A stretch of DNA of 64,000 bases. It comes from Niabella beijingensis (GTDB lineage: Bacteria; Bacteroidota; Bacteroidia; Chitinophagales; Chitinophagaceae). The translations under genes were made by a program, and so were the position numbers. The notes below the pieces were generated by a model that saw only the letters and a list, made by a program, of their open reading frames with translations, was not told the origin of the DNA and did not search any database. The stretch covers positions 744,001-808,000 of the forward strand of contig NZ_JAIQDI010000002.1 in assembly GCF_020034665.1 (NCBI RefSeq), read 5' to 3'. How positions within the stretch are numbered: the first letter of the stretch is position 1; every line of letters starts with the position of its first letter. Of this stretch, positions 43,465 to 53,116 are shown piece by piece.

Positions 43465-43899
43465 ATGGGTTTACAGGATAAATTAAAAGCATTTATGAGC
43501 AACAAAATCGAGGCCCAGAAAGAGGCCGGAAAAAAGTTTTTGGAAGAAAATGGGAACAGGGAAGGTGTACAGACACTTCCGGAAGGTATCCAGTACGAAG
43601 TACTCAAGGAGGGCACCGGAAAGCAGCCTGCAGTGGAGCAAACTGTGACGGCGCATTACCGGGGTGCCCTGCTCGACGGAACAGAGTTTGACAGTTCTTT
43701 TAAAAGAAACCAGCCATTCACCGCGCCGCTCAAAGCCCTGATCAAAGGATGGCAGCTTACTATTCCGCTGATGAAAGAAGGAAGTCACTGGCGGCTGTGG
43801 ATCCCTTCAGACCTGGCTTACGGCGACAGGGGGGCAGGCGGTGATATTCCCGGCGGCGCCACACTGCTTTTTGAAGTGGAACTGTTACAGGTACATTAA
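43465..43899 (+). CDS. FKBP-type peptidyl-prolyl isomerase
   Basis: A FKBP domain (about 45-143) is preceded by a short helical N-terminus with KEAGKKFLEENGNREGV, as in the FklB/FkpA class. Key motifs are GIQYEVLKEGTG, VTAHYRGALLDGTEFDSS, IKGW.L.IPLMKEGS and DLAYGDRGAGGDIPGGATL. There is no signal peptide, so it is cytoplasmic. It folds proteins by proline isomerisation. Confidence 0.94.
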   Translation: MGLQDKLKAFMSNKIEAQKEAGKKFLEENGNREGVQTLPEGIQYEVLKEGTGKQPAVEQTVTAHYRGALLDGTEFDSSFKRNQPFTAPLKALIKGWQLTIPLMKEGSHWRLWIPSDLAYGDRGAGGDIPGGATLLFEVELLQVH

Positions 43900-43933
43900 T
43901 TGTTTCTTATAAACATTTAACAGAAGCCGGCAG

Positions 43934-44464
43934 ATGATCGAGAACCAATACCCAATAGGCCCTTTTAAGGAACGTGTTTTTTCCGATGCGGTAAAGCAGG
44001 AATGCCTCGGTGCTATCCGCTTTTTACCAAATATGCTGGAAGCCGCCATCACCAACCTGGATGAGGCGCAGCTTCAGACGCCGTACCGGGAAGGGGGATG
44101 GACCGTGCATCAGCTGGTGCATCATGTTGCAGACAGTCATATAAACGCCTACACCCGGTTTAAATTGGGCCTGACCGAAGTCCAACCGGTGATCCGGCCT
44201 TACGATGAACAGGCCTGGGCCCTGCTGGATGATGTAAAAAATCTGCCGGTCAATACATCCATTACGCTTCTGTATGCCCTGCATGCAAGATGGTATGCTA
44301 CCATCCGGGACCTTGGTGAAGCACAGTGGGCCCGGAAAGTCGTTCGTCCGGATGCACCGCAACCACAGTCGCTGGCCTACTATTTACAACAATATGCCTG
44401 GCATGGCAAACACCATGTGGCACAAATCAATTATTTAAGGGAGCAACAAAAATGGCAGCAATGA
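43934..44464 (+). CDS. YfiT/DinB-family putative bacillithiol transferase
   Basis: A four-helix DinB-fold protein of the YfiT/BstA type with metal-binding histidines in VHHVADSH and WHGKHHVAQI, and the opening YPIGPF typical of the family. Members transfer bacillithiol to drugs or remove leaving groups. Its presence is consistent with bacillithiol use in the organism. The Nudix gene starts inside its last codons. Confidence 0.88.
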   Translation: MIENQYPIGPFKERVFSDAVKQECLGAIRFLPNMLEAAITNLDEAQLQTPYREGGWTVHQLVHHVADSHINAYTRFKLGLTEVQPVIRPYDEQAWALLDDVKNLPVNTSITLLYALHARWYATIRDLGEAQWARKVVRPDAPQPQSLAYYLQQYAWHGKHHVAQINYLREQQKWQQ

Positions 44465-45009
44465 ACTGGAAGACCCTGTCTTCCGAATATTTATTCAAGG
44501 ACCTTTGGTTTACCGTACGCAAGGACCGGTGCGAAACGCCCCTTGGGAAAATAGTGGATCCTTATTATGTATATGAATTTCCGACATGGGTGACCGCCTT
44601 TGCACTTACAGAAGACGGCCAGGTAATACTGGAAGCCCAGTACCGTCACGGTATCGGGGAGACCCATTATGAAATTCCCGGCGGTTGTGTGGATGATTCG
44701 GATGCAAGCCTGGAGGCGGCTATAAAACGGGAGCTAAAAGAAGAGACCGGCTACGAATTTGCCGGGCTTGAATACCTGGGGAAGACCTGCGCCAATCCAT
44801 CCACCAATAATAACTGGATGCATATGTTCCTGGCAACAGGAGGAAGGAAGACCAGTGAGCAGGAGTTGGACGAAAATGAGGAGATCCGCGTAACGCTGGT
44901 GCCGATGGAGCAGTTTAAGGAAATGTTTCGTAAGAATACGTTCATCCAGTCGATGCATGTGACCTGCATGTTGTATGCCTTGCAGCGGCTGGGAGAATTA
45001 AAGATTTGA
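44452..45009 (+). CDS. NUDIX hydrolase
   Basis: The ATG at 44452 (a second at 44461) overlaps the YfiT stop, so translation is coupled. The Nudix domain (about 40-170) has the ADP-ribose-pyrophosphatase-like strand HYEIPGGCVDD and the Nudix helix ending REL.EETGY; the first part of the box is slightly unusual, with no Glu at the normal spacing. It hydrolyses a nucleotide-sugar or nucleoside diphosphate derivative; substrate not deducible. Next is pdxH. Confidence 0.88.
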   Translation: MAAMNWKTLSSEYLFKDLWFTVRKDRCETPLGKIVDPYYVYEFPTWVTAFALTEDGQVILEAQYRHGIGETHYEIPGGCVDDSDASLEAAIKRELKEETGYEFAGLEYLGKTCANPSTNNNWMHMFLATGGRKTSEQELDENEEIRVTLVPMEQFKEMFRKNTFIQSMHVTCMLYALQRLGELKI

Positions 45010-45021
45010 TAAAAAAAAATC

Positions 45022-45597
45022 ATGGATCCGCTGGAACTTTTTAAGGAATGGTACCTGGAAGAAAAAACGCTGTCCGGGGCAGCATTACCGGGGGCCTGTT
45101 GTTTGACCACCTTAGGTTTGGATAACTTTCCGAACAGCCGGTTTGTTTCACTGAAAGAAATAAAGAACGGAGCTTTTATTATTACCGGTCTGACAGACTC
45201 CCGGAAAGGACAGGAGATCGCGGTTGATAATAAAGTGGCGCTGGCATTCTGGTGGCCCTGCAGTGCAAAGCAGGTGCGGGTGCAGGGTGTTGCCGTACCC
45301 ATAGATCCGGAGGAGGCCGCAGTTTATTTTGCTGAACGGGATACAGCGGCCCAGCTTGTATCCGTGATCAGCAGGCAGGGCGCACCGCTGGGGGATTACG
45401 ATAAAATGCACGAAGCACTTCGGGAAGCGCTGGCAGCCGGCAAACACAGACAGGTGGCACGTCCTGAAGGATGGGGTGGTTATGCCATAACACCGGCACG
45501 GATAGAGCTGATGCGTTTTTCAGAAACCCGTTTGCACCACCGTAACCTTTATGAACAAAAGGACGGTCAGTGGGTGCAGCAGCAATTGCAGCCCTGA
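45022..45597 (+). CDS. Pyridoxamine 5'-phosphate oxidase-like (PdxH) protein
   Basis: An FMN-binding split barrel: NFPNSRFVSLKEI near the start, a KGQEI FMN-binding stretch, FWWPCSAKQVRVQG, then SRQGAPL and PEGWGGY before a final H-H-R-N-L-Y and 'W.QQQLQP' end typical of PdxH. It oxidises pyridoxamine or pyridoxine phosphate to PLP. Motifs near the substrate site are only partly canonical (e.g. a Cys where Trp/Glu are usual), so PdxH itself is likely but not certain. It follows Nudix by 12 bases. Confidence 0.85.
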   Translation: MDPLELFKEWYLEEKTLSGAALPGACCLTTLGLDNFPNSRFVSLKEIKNGAFIITGLTDSRKGQEIAVDNKVALAFWWPCSAKQVRVQGVAVPIDPEEAAVYFAERDTAAQLVSVISRQGAPLGDYDKMHEALREALAAGKHRQVARPEGWGGYAITPARIELMRFSETRLHHRNLYEQKDGQWVQQQLQP

Positions 45598-45629
45598 GCG
45601 TTTCTTATTGTATTTAAAACTGGTATATT

Positions 45630-47036
45630 TTGGCAATTGAAAATTCACCGGTGGTTTACCGATACCTGCCCTGGATCGCAGCGCTGGCTATTTTTATGCA
45701 GTCGCTGGACGGAACCATTCTCAATACAGCCTTGCCTTCGATTGCCGCAGACCTGCACCGTTCGCCGTTAACCATGCAGTCCATCATTGTAAGCTATGTG
45801 CTGATCCTGGCGCTGCTGATCCCGCTGAGCGGCTGGATGTCGGATCATTTTGGCTCCCGGAAGATCTTTATCTGGGCGGTGGGACTGTTCACCCTCGGCT
45901 CATTGTTCAGTGCGCTTTCCACCAGTCTGACCGTATTGATCCTCTCCCGGGTGGTACAGGCGGTTGGGGCTTCCATGATGGTGCCGGTGGCCCGGCTGGC
46001 CATACTTTATACCTATTCAAAAGACAAACTGCTGGGGGTGATCAATTTCATTACGATCCCCGGTCTGGTAGGGCCTATTATCGGTCCTACACTGGGAGGA
46101 TGGCTGGTGGATGTAGCGAGCTGGCACTGGATCTTTCTGATTAATATCCCTGTGGGGATCCTGGGGATGACCTTCGCCTGGAAAGTGATGCCCAATTATA
46201 TTTACAGGGGCAAACCTTTTGATACGGTGGGGATGATTTTATTTGGCGGCTCGCTGATCTGTATCACGGTGGCCATCGAGCTGGGTTCCGAAAAGATCGT
46301 GGAGGGTTGGTACCTCATAGGCGTCGCCGTGTTAGGGATCGTTTTAATGCATGCTTATTACCGGCATTTCAAAAAACTGCGGTATCCGTTGATCGACCTG
46401 CACCTGATCCGCATCCGCACCCTGCGCATCGGTGTTTTCGGAAACCTGCTCACCCGGCTGGGGATCGGAGGAATGCCGTTGCTGCTGCCGCTGCTTTTCC
46501 AGGTAGGGTTCGGGCACACGGCGATGGTCTCCGGTATGATGCTGATCCCGTCCGCCATTACCACCATTATGGTAAAACCCTGGGTGGTGCCTGTTGTAAG
46601 ACGGTTTGGTTACAAGAAAACCCTTATTGTTAATACCATGCTCATCGCTGCGGTCATCGCGCTTTTTTCGATCCCGGATGCGCATACGCCCCTGCCATTG
46701 CTGATCCCTTACCTGGTGCTTTTTGGTGCGGTAAACTCTATCCAGATGGCTACAATGAACACGCTGGCCCTGTCTGATCTCAATAATGAAAACGCCAGCA
46801 CGGGCAACAGTCTGCTGCTGGTAATGCAGCAGCTTTCCATGAGCCTTGGAGTATCGGTGAGCGCCTATCTCTTATCAAAATACAGCAGTGCTTCGTGGAT
46901 CAGGTCCGGCGATCCGGTGACGGTATTCCGGTATTCTTTCCTGACAATGGGTGCCATAACCGCAGTTGCGGGACTGATCTTCTTCCGGCTGAAGGCGACG
47001 GATGGTAATACACTGACGGGTGCCACCGCACAATAA
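45630..47036 (+). CDS. MFS efflux transporter, DHA2 (MdtD/EmrB-like)
   Basis: A 14-span drug:H+ antiporter with motifs W-I-A-A-L-A-I-F-M-Q-S-L-D-G-T-I-L-N (DHA2 motif D1), VGASMMVP, FLINIPVGILG and G-x-x-x-G-P-x-x-G-G. The overall resemblance to E. coli MdtD is close by eye. There is no ATG at the start: TTG 45630 or GTG 45651 must be used. A TATATTTTG -7-like element at 45624-45632 overlaps the TTG, which favours the GTG, but the TTG gives the more typical length. It probably exports drugs or metabolites. Confidence 0.92.
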   Translation: MAIENSPVVYRYLPWIAALAIFMQSLDGTILNTALPSIAADLHRSPLTMQSIIVSYVLILALLIPLSGWMSDHFGSRKIFIWAVGLFTLGSLFSALSTSLTVLILSRVVQAVGASMMVPVARLAILYTYSKDKLLGVINFITIPGLVGPIIGPTLGGWLVDVASWHWIFLINIPVGILGMTFAWKVMPNYIYRGKPFDTVGMILFGGSLICITVAIELGSEKIVEGWYLIGVAVLGIVLMHAYYRHFKKLRYPLIDLHLIRIRTLRIGVFGNLLTRLGIGGMPLLLPLLFQVGFGHTAMVSGMMLIPSAITTIMVKPWVVPVVRRFGYKKTLIVNTMLIAAVIALFSIPDAHTPLPLLIPYLVLFGAVNSIQMATMNTLALSDLNNENASTGNSLLLVMQQLSMSLGVSVSAYLLSKYSSASWIRSGDPVTVFRYSFLTMGAITAVAGLIFFRLKATDGNTLTGATAQ

Positions 47037-47039
47037 AAA

Positions 47040-47057
47040 CGCTCCGTTTCCGGAGCG
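47040..47057. terminator. Bidirectional intrinsic terminator
   Basis: CGCTCCG (47040-47046), four-base loop, CGGAGCG (47051-47057), with A-run on the left and TCTGTTTAATT on the right. It lies in the 27 bases between the convergent MFS and carA genes. Confidence 0.8.
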
Positions 47058-47063
47058 CTCTGT

Positions 47064-48167
47064 TTAATTATTTATTGATTGCTTGATGAGATTGATAAAT
47101 TCGTCAAACAGGTATCTCGAGTCGTAGGGGCCGGGTGTGCTTTCGGGGTGGTATTGTACTGAGAACGCAGGCTTTCCTTTGACCCGTATGCCTTCAATAG
47201 ACCGGTCGTTCAGGTTCACATGTGTGATCTCCACCAGTTCCGACTGTTTGACCGATTCGGGATCTACGCCAAATCCATGATTCTGAGTGGTTATTTCTGA
47301 TCTGCCTGTAATTAAATTTTTTACCGGATGATTCAATCCGCGGTGGCCGTGGTGCATTTTAAAAGTAGAAATACCATTGGCCAGTGCCAGCAGCTGGTGT
47401 CCCAGGCAGATGCCGAACATCGGCTTGCCTTCCTCCAGTATCTGTTTCAACTGTTCCACCGCATAGTTCATAGCAGCGGGATCGCCGGGGCCATTGGAAA
47501 TAAAATAGCCATCGGGGTTAAAGGCTTTTACTTCTTCCAGGGGTGTTTTGGCAGGGAATACTTTTACAAAAGCGCCGCGATCGGTCATGCATTTAACGAT
47601 ATTGCGTTTAATTCCGTAATCCATTACCGCAATGCGGATGCCTGCCTGCGGGTCACCGGATTCATAGACCTCTTGGGTGCTTACTTTGGAGGCCAGCTCC
47701 AGTCCGTCCATCGACGGTACCTCCGCCAGGCGTTTTTTCAGCGCGTCAATATCAAAGATCTCAGAAGAAATGATACAGTTCATCGCGCCTTTTGTGCGGA
47801 TATGGGTCACCAGTGCCCGGGTATCCACATCATGGATGGAGACGATATTGTTCTTTTTCAGGTACTCATCAAGTGAACCAACTGCCCGTCTGCGGGAATA
47901 ATTCTCGTTCAGGTTTTTGGCAATGACCCCCAGAATTTTTACACTGTCCGACTCCACATCTTCATCAATCACCCCATAATTCCCGACATGTACGGCATTC
48001 ATGATCACGATCTGACCGTAATAGCTGGGATCGGTAAAAACTTCCTGGTATCCGGTCATACCGGTATTGAAACAAATTTCACCGGTGGTGGTGCCGATGG
48101 CACCAAAAGCTTTGCCGGTACATACGGTTCCGTCTTCTAGCAGTAAAATCGCAGGAGTAGCTGTCAT
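47064..48167 (-). CDS. carA: Carbamoyl-phosphate synthase small subunit
   Basis: A class I glutamine amidotransferase supplying ammonia to CarB for arginine and pyrimidine synthesis. The N-terminal CPSase domain has TGMTGYQEVFTDPSY, the GATase domain has FGIC254LGHQLL with catalytic Cys and H340-P-E342 in QYHPESTPGP. Length is normal (367). The partner carB is not in the window. A clear promoter precedes the gene. Confidence 0.97.
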   Translation of the reverse strand: MTATPAILLLEDGTVCTGKAFGAIGTTTGEICFNTGMTGYQEVFTDPSYYGQIVIMNAVHVGNYGVIDEDVESDSVKILGVIAKNLNENYSRRRAVGSLDEYLKKNNIVSIHDVDTRALVTHIRTKGAMNCIISSEIFDIDALKKRLAEVPSMDGLELASKVSTQEVYESGDPQAGIRIAVMDYGIKRNIVKCMTDRGAFVKVFPAKTPLEEVKAFNPDGYFISNGPGDPAAMNYAVEQLKQILEEGKPMFGICLGHQLLALANGISTFKMHHGHRGLNHPVKNLITGRSEITTQNHGFGVDPESVKQSELVEITHVNLNDRSIEGIRVKGKPAFSVQYHPESTPGPYDSRYLFDEFINLIKQSINN

Positions 48168-48196
48168 TTATCTTTTTTGGGAATTAAAAAATCACG

Positions 48197-48228
48197 CAAA
48201 GTTAAGTTGAAAAGTTGAATAGATGAAA
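48197..48228 (-). promoter_or_regulatory. carA promoter
   Basis: On the minus strand TAACTTTG (48197-48204) is a perfect -7 element 30 bases from the ATG, with TTTC (48225-48228) 20 bases upstream as a near-consensus -33. It gives a leader of about 25 bases. Confidence 0.55.
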
Positions 48229-48264
48229 GAAATAGCCGTAAAATATTAACGGAGGCTTTTCCTG

Positions 48265-49059
48265 CTAATCGCTCATTGCCTGTCGCTTCATTTCGGCTGC
48301 TGTTTCATGTCCCAGGTATTTTTCGATGGCGTTGTGCACCCAATAGATCACGGGGGTCATAATCACTGCTACAATGAACTTATAAATGTAGTTGCCCACA
48401 CAAATGCTGAGCACCAGTACCAGGCTCCAGGGCGCCCCCTGGTTGGCGGATACCCTGGGGCCGACATAAAAGGCGATAAAAAGCACCAGGAAGCTGTCTA
48501 CAAGCTGCGAGATCAGCGTGGAACCGGTGGCTCTCAGCCAGATGGCCTTTTCGCCTGTGGCTTTTTTGATCCGGTGAAAAACGGCCACATCGAGGATCTG
48601 CCCCAGCAAAAAGGCGCCAAGCGACCCGATAATGATCCAGGATCCCTGTCCGAGCACCACCCGGTACGCATGATCCGCATTGGGAACATTGTTTTGAGTG
48701 AAATTGGACACCCAGAAGTCGGCGGGTGTTAAGAAAATAGCCCCCTGGAACATAATAAAGGTATATCCGATCAATGCTGCCGCCAGATAGGAGAGGAAAC
48801 GGACGCCTTTCATCCCGTAGTATTCGTTGATGATATCGGTCATAATAAATACCACGGGCCACAGAAGCACCCCCGCCGTAAGATTAAAGGAAAAGGAATT
48901 ACCGAAAAGGTTGAGGTTAAATGGCGTTATACCGATCGTTTTCTCCAGGGAGAAGATCTTTACCCCCACTACTTCGGCAACAATGGCATTGGCTACAAAA
49001 AAGCAACCCAGCAGGATGTAGAGGCGGGTTGGTTTATTTTTGGTGATAGTATGGATCAT
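48265..49059 (-). CDS. Queuosine precursor transporter (YhhQ family)
   Basis: A six-span membrane protein (VUT/YhhQ family) taking up queuine or preQ bases for tRNA modification. The family shows NAIVAEVVGVKIF near the start, TDIINEYYG, GSWIIIGSLGAFLLGQ, the LDVAVFHRIKKATG loop and STLISQLVDS. The start ATG 49059 is preferred over one seven codons upstream. Its start overlaps the small membrane gene by 26 bases, so the two are cotranscribed. Confidence 0.92.
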   Translation of the reverse strand: MIHTITKNKPTRLYILLGCFFVANAIVAEVVGVKIFSLEKTIGITPFNLNLFGNSFSFNLTAGVLLWPVVFIMTDIINEYYGMKGVRFLSYLAAALIGYTFIMFQGAIFLTPADFWVSNFTQNNVPNADHAYRVVLGQGSWIIIGSLGAFLLGQILDVAVFHRIKKATGEKAIWLRATGSTLISQLVDSFLVLFIAFYVGPRVSANQGAPWSLVLVLSICVGNYIYKFIVAVIMTPVIYWVHNAIEKYLGHETAAEMKRQAMSD

Positions 49060-49342
49060 TAATATAAAAAATGTATGCAAAAATAAGAAAGAGGCAGGCG
49101 ATATTGAAAAGCAGGAGCCACCGCGGTACCACGCTGCCGGGCTTCTTACCGGTGATCCAGCAGACCAGGTAGATCAGGTTGATAAGCGGTATAAAGACCA
49201 GTCCGAGTGCATATCCGGACGTAATAATGGTGGAGCTCACGGTTTCTCCCTTGTTCCACTCAACAAACAACAGGGTGAACGCCAAAATGACCATAATGCC
49301 GCAAATAAAGGCCACCCGGGACAAAAATATTAACCAACGCAT
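49034..49342 (-). CDS. Small three-span membrane protein, unknown
   Basis: 102 residues with three hydrophobic segments (about 8-27, 40-65 and 75-93) and a 'GKKPGSVVPRW' loop. No family is recognised. It is upstream of and overlaps the YhhQ gene, so likely the first gene of a two-gene unit. Confidence 0.6.
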   Translation of the reverse strand: MRWLIFLSRVAFICGIMVILAFTLLFVEWNKGETVSSTIITSGYALGLVFIPLINLIYLVCWITGKKPGSVVPRWLLLFNIACLFLIFAYIFYINDPYYHQK

Positions 49343-49484
49343 AAGCTAATTTCTTGTAAAATAGCATTATTTTGCCCAAACTTAAAGGGTTTAATGTTTG
49401 AAGTTCAGCACTTCCCTGGTTTTCCGGCTGGAAAGCCTTACCGGTTGTGCGATGAATGATAAGCAGTAAACCCTAAACAATTAA

Positions 49485-51983
49485 ATGGAACGCATGAAAA
49501 ATAATTGGGTAAAGCAGCTGGTGCCGCATGTGATCGCTGTTGTCGTTTTTGTAGTGGTATCACTTATATTCTGCAAGCCGGTGCTGGAAGGAAATGTGTT
49601 GAATCAACATGATATTGTAGGGTGGAAGGGCGCCGCGCAGAATGCTTTGGATGTAAAAGCAAAAACGGGGACAGCTCCGCTTTGGAATACCGGTCTTTTC
49701 AGTGGTATGCCCAATTATCAGATCTATATGGAAGGGAAATCGGTACTGCCGAATCTGATCAAGGTTTTTGGATTGGGATTACCCAATCCCGCAAATTTCT
49801 TTTTTATTGCCTGCATCTGTTTTTATATACTGGCGCTGGCGATGGGATTGAACCCGGTGGTGGCTGTTTTTGGGGCGCTGGCTTATGGATTTTCTACCTA
49901 TAATCCCGTGATCCTCTCGGCCGGTCATGAAACAAAAATGTATGCCATCGGGTTTATGCCGTTGCTGCTGGCAGGATTGCTGCTGATCTTTAACAAACGC
50001 TACTGGATCGGGCTGGCGGTGGCGACGTTGGGAGCTTACCAGGAGCTGATGTCGAACCACCCGCAGATTAATTATTATTTTTTCATCATTGCGGCCTTTA
50101 TTATCCTGTTTTATCTGGTACGATGGGTCAGGGAAAAGGACTTTAAGCATATCATATTTGTCTTTGTGTTGAGTACCGTTGCCGCGCTGGCCGGACTTGG
50201 ATCGTACTATCAGAGTTATGCTGCAACAAAAGAATATACGGAGTTTACGATGCGCGGAGGAAAATCGGTGGAGATAAAAGGCGACCAGGTGACAGCCGCC
50301 AATACAAAAGGGCTGGATGAAGATTACGCATTTTCCTACAGTATGAAAATGCCCGAGCCGCTTGTAATGCTAATGCCGAATGCATACGGGGGAAGCAGTG
50401 CGGAACCTTTAAAAGAGAAGGCTCAGGAAAGCATTATTGAACGCCTTACAGCCCTGAATATTCCGCAGCTTAATTCCGCAGCTCCCCAGATGGTGGGCCA
50501 GCTTCCCGGCTATTGGGGTGGCATGGCTAAACCCGGGGAATCCAACTCCGGGCCTCCTTATGTGGGCGCCATTATCTGTTTGCTGGCTTTGATCGGTTTT
50601 GCAATAGTAAAAGGACCATTGAAATGGGGGCTGCTGGTAGCCACAGTACTGGGCATAGTTATGAGCTGGGGTAGTTATTTCAGCGATTTTAACCTGATAT
50701 TATTGCACAACCTGCCACTTTATAATAAATTTCGCGCACCATCGATGGCATTGGTCATCCCGCAGCTCACCCTGGTAGTGATGGCTGTGGTTACAGTACA
50801 ACAGCTTTTCTTTTCAGCTGATGGTAAACAATTGCTGCAGCAGAATTTTAAAAGGGTCCTGTATGTGCTGGGCGGACTTATCGTAGTGATCGGGCTTGTT
50901 TATATCGGACAATCCTACACATCCGGATATGATGAACTGCTGACAGGGGAATTGCCCGATCAGATCAAGATGATTTTAATCGGCGGTCTTAAATCAGCCC
51001 GGCAATCCCTGTTCCTGGGGCAGTTGTTCAGAACCGTTTTATTTGCCGGGGTATTGGCGGGAATACTGTACCTGTTTGTAAAAGGTACCCTGAAGCCGGC
51101 ATTGGCCACAGGAATATTGTTGCTGGTTGTTTTTATCGATCTTTGGGCAGTTGATAAAAAATATCTTACAGATGAGAACTATGTCCCGAAAGAAACTGCG
51201 GAAGCAGAAAATTTTGTAAAGACAGCTGCCGATGAACAGATCCTTAAGGATAAGGACCCGCATTTCAGGGTGTTTGACGTGGCCAATGGATTCAACAGCA
51301 ATCATGCTGCCTATTTCCACCGCTCCATCCTCGGGTATCACCCTGCAAAACTGCGTATCTACCAGGATATTATTGAACGGTATTTTGGTACCGGACAACC
51401 GCCGCAGGAGTTGCTGAATGCACTGGATACGCGCTATATCATTACCCAGAATCAACAAGGACAGGTTGCAACGATCCCCAACCCCGGAGCCTATGGCGCT
51501 GCCTGGTTTGTGAAAGGGTTAAAGCCGGAGGCGGATGCGGCGAGGGAACTGCAGGCAGTGGGCAACACACAGTTGAAAGATACTGCAATAGTACCACAAG
51601 CCGCAGTATCTTCTATCGGTACAGTTCAAACAGATACAACTGCTAAAATTACACTGGTTAAATACACCAATGACGCTATTGAGTATACCAGCACAAGCAA
51701 TACACCCCAGTTTGCAGTATTTAGCGAAGTGTATTATCCGGCAGGATGGAGAGCTACCGTTGATGGTAAGGAAACTCCCATAATTAAAGCGAACTATTTT
51801 ATGCGCGGATTATTGGTGCCTGCAGGAAAACATACAGTGAATTTCGATTTTGAACCGGCCACTGTTAAAAAGGGGATTACCATTTCTTATGTAAGCTCTG
51901 TCCTGATCGTAATCCTGGTGCTGGGTGGTTTTGGAATGCAATGGTGGCTGGACCGTAAAACGAAAAATAAGGTAACGGTTTGA
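49485..51983 (+). CDS. YfhO-family membrane protein
   Basis: An 832-residue protein with about 12-13 membrane segments and a long periplasmic loop, of the YfhO family (GT-C-like, linked to glycosylation of teichoic acids or lipids in some bacteria). The N-terminal loop NQHDIVGWKGAAQN and NTGLFSGMPNYQIY match the family, and the C-terminus has YYPAGWRATVDGKETPI. It begins the operon with the glycosyltransferase and epimerase genes, with a four-base overlap to the next. Confidence 0.87.
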   Translation: MERMKNNWVKQLVPHVIAVVVFVVVSLIFCKPVLEGNVLNQHDIVGWKGAAQNALDVKAKTGTAPLWNTGLFSGMPNYQIYMEGKSVLPNLIKVFGLGLPNPANFFFIACICFYILALAMGLNPVVAVFGALAYGFSTYNPVILSAGHETKMYAIGFMPLLLAGLLLIFNKRYWIGLAVATLGAYQELMSNHPQINYYFFIIAAFIILFYLVRWVREKDFKHIIFVFVLSTVAALAGLGSYYQSYAATKEYTEFTMRGGKSVEIKGDQVTAANTKGLDEDYAFSYSMKMPEPLVMLMPNAYGGSSAEPLKEKAQESIIERLTALNIPQLNSAAPQMVGQLPGYWGGMAKPGESNSGPPYVGAIICLLALIGFAIVKGPLKWGLLVATVLGIVMSWGSYFSDFNLILLHNLPLYNKFRAPSMALVIPQLTLVVMAVVTVQQLFFSADGKQLLQQNFKRVLYVLGGLIVVIGLVYIGQSYTSGYDELLTGELPDQIKMILIGGLKSARQSLFLGQLFRTVLFAGVLAGILYLFVKGTLKPALATGILLLVVFIDLWAVDKKYLTDENYVPKETAEAENFVKTAADEQILKDKDPHFRVFDVANGFNSNHAAYFHRSILGYHPAKLRIYQDIIERYFGTGQPPQELLNALDTRYIITQNQQGQVATIPNPGAYGAAWFVKGLKPEADAARELQAVGNTQLKDTAIVPQAAVSSIGTVQTDTTAKITLVKYTNDAIEYTSTSNTPQFAVFSEVYYPAGWRATVDGKETPIIKANYFMRGLLVPAGKHTVNFDFEPATVKKGITISYVSSVLIVILVLGGFGMQWWLDRKTKNKVTV

Positions 51984-53116
51984 TAAAGATAGCTTCTTTG
52001 GTTCCTTATAAGATCGTTCCCCCGGTAACGGGTGGGGAAAAAGGGGTTTATTATTTTTCCAGCCACCTGGCCGCATATGGGGAGCTGACCTGTTTTACCG
52101 TTACAGAGAACTGGAAATTAAATACTATTTACAAAACGATTCCCGTTTTGGGGAGTAGTAAAAACCGATTCCGGTATGTAAATCTGCTACTTTTTTTTCA
52201 ACTTCGCCGGCTGTTAAAAAAGCAGGGAATCCGCTATCTTATTCTGGAACATCCGTATTATGGTTGGCTGGGCATACTGTTGCAGCGGTTTGCAGGCATA
52301 AAGTTGATTGTTCATTCCCATAATATTGAGGCCTTTCGTTTCCGGGATCTTAAAAAGTGGTGGTGGAAGTTGTTGTTTTATTATGAAAGAAAGATACACC
52401 AGCTGGCTGACCTGAGTTTTTTTATCACCCCGGAAGATCGCAGTTTTGCATTGCAGAATTATCTGCTACTGCCGGAAAAATGTACCGTTGTTCCTTATGG
52501 CATAGAACTTGCTCCTGTAGCTCCCGAAACAAAGCGGGAGGCCAAGCATTTTTTATGCAATGAGCTAGGCATTGACACAGCTACCAATCTGGTGCTCTTC
52601 AATGGCACCCTCAGCTACCCGCCAAATCTGGAAGCTGTGATCACTATTTTGAGATCTATAAATCCTCTACTGCGACAACAGTTCCGGAAGCCTTATAAGA
52701 TTCTGATCTGCGGAAAGGGGCTCCCTGCGTCTCTTTTACAGGAAATAAGCGAACAGGAGGAAAATGATATCCTGTTCCGGGGATTTGTGGAAGACATTCA
52801 GCTTTATTTTTCAGCGGCGGATTTGTTTATTAACCCGGTGGCAGAAGGCGGAGGTATAAAAACCAAATTGGTTGAAGCGTTAGGGAGCAACACACCTGCG
52901 GTGTCTTATAAAAAAGGTGCTTTTGGGGTGCCTGAAGCACTTACCGGCACGCACCTCCGGGTGGTTCCGGACAGAAATGACCAGGAATTTGTTGCGGAAA
53001 TGGTTGCTGTTTTAAACGGCAGGATGGAAACAATGCCGGAGGCCTTTTATGATTATTTTCGCTGGGATAAAATTGCACAGCGGGCGATGGATTCAATTGA
53101 AAAAATGAAGATATGA
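51980..53116 (+). CDS. Glycosyltransferase family 4 (GT-B)
   Basis: It starts at TTG 51980, overlapping the YfhO stop by four bases. The GT4 C-terminal half has ILICGKGLP, ILFRGFVEDIQLYFSAADLFINP and VAEGGGIKTKLVEALGSNTP, the donor-binding stretch with E-x-x-x-x-x-x-x-E. The N-terminal half has a PVTGGEKGVYYFSSHLA acceptor motif. It transfers a sugar to a cell-surface lipid or polysaccharide precursor. The next gene overlaps it by four bases. Confidence 0.9.
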   Translation: MIKIASLVPYKIVPPVTGGEKGVYYFSSHLAAYGELTCFTVTENWKLNTIYKTIPVLGSSKNRFRYVNLLLFFQLRRLLKKQGIRYLILEHPYYGWLGILLQRFAGIKLIVHSHNIEAFRFRDLKKWWWKLLFYYERKIHQLADLSFFITPEDRSFALQNYLLLPEKCTVVPYGIELAPVAPETKREAKHFLCNELGIDTATNLVLFNGTLSYPPNLEAVITILRSINPLLRQQFRKPYKILICGKGLPASLLQEISEQEENDILFRGFVEDIQLYFSAADLFINPVAEGGGIKTKLVEALGSNTPAVSYKKGAFGVPEALTGTHLRVVPDRNDQEFVAEMVAVLNGRMETMPEAFYDYFRWDKIAQRAMDSIEKMKI

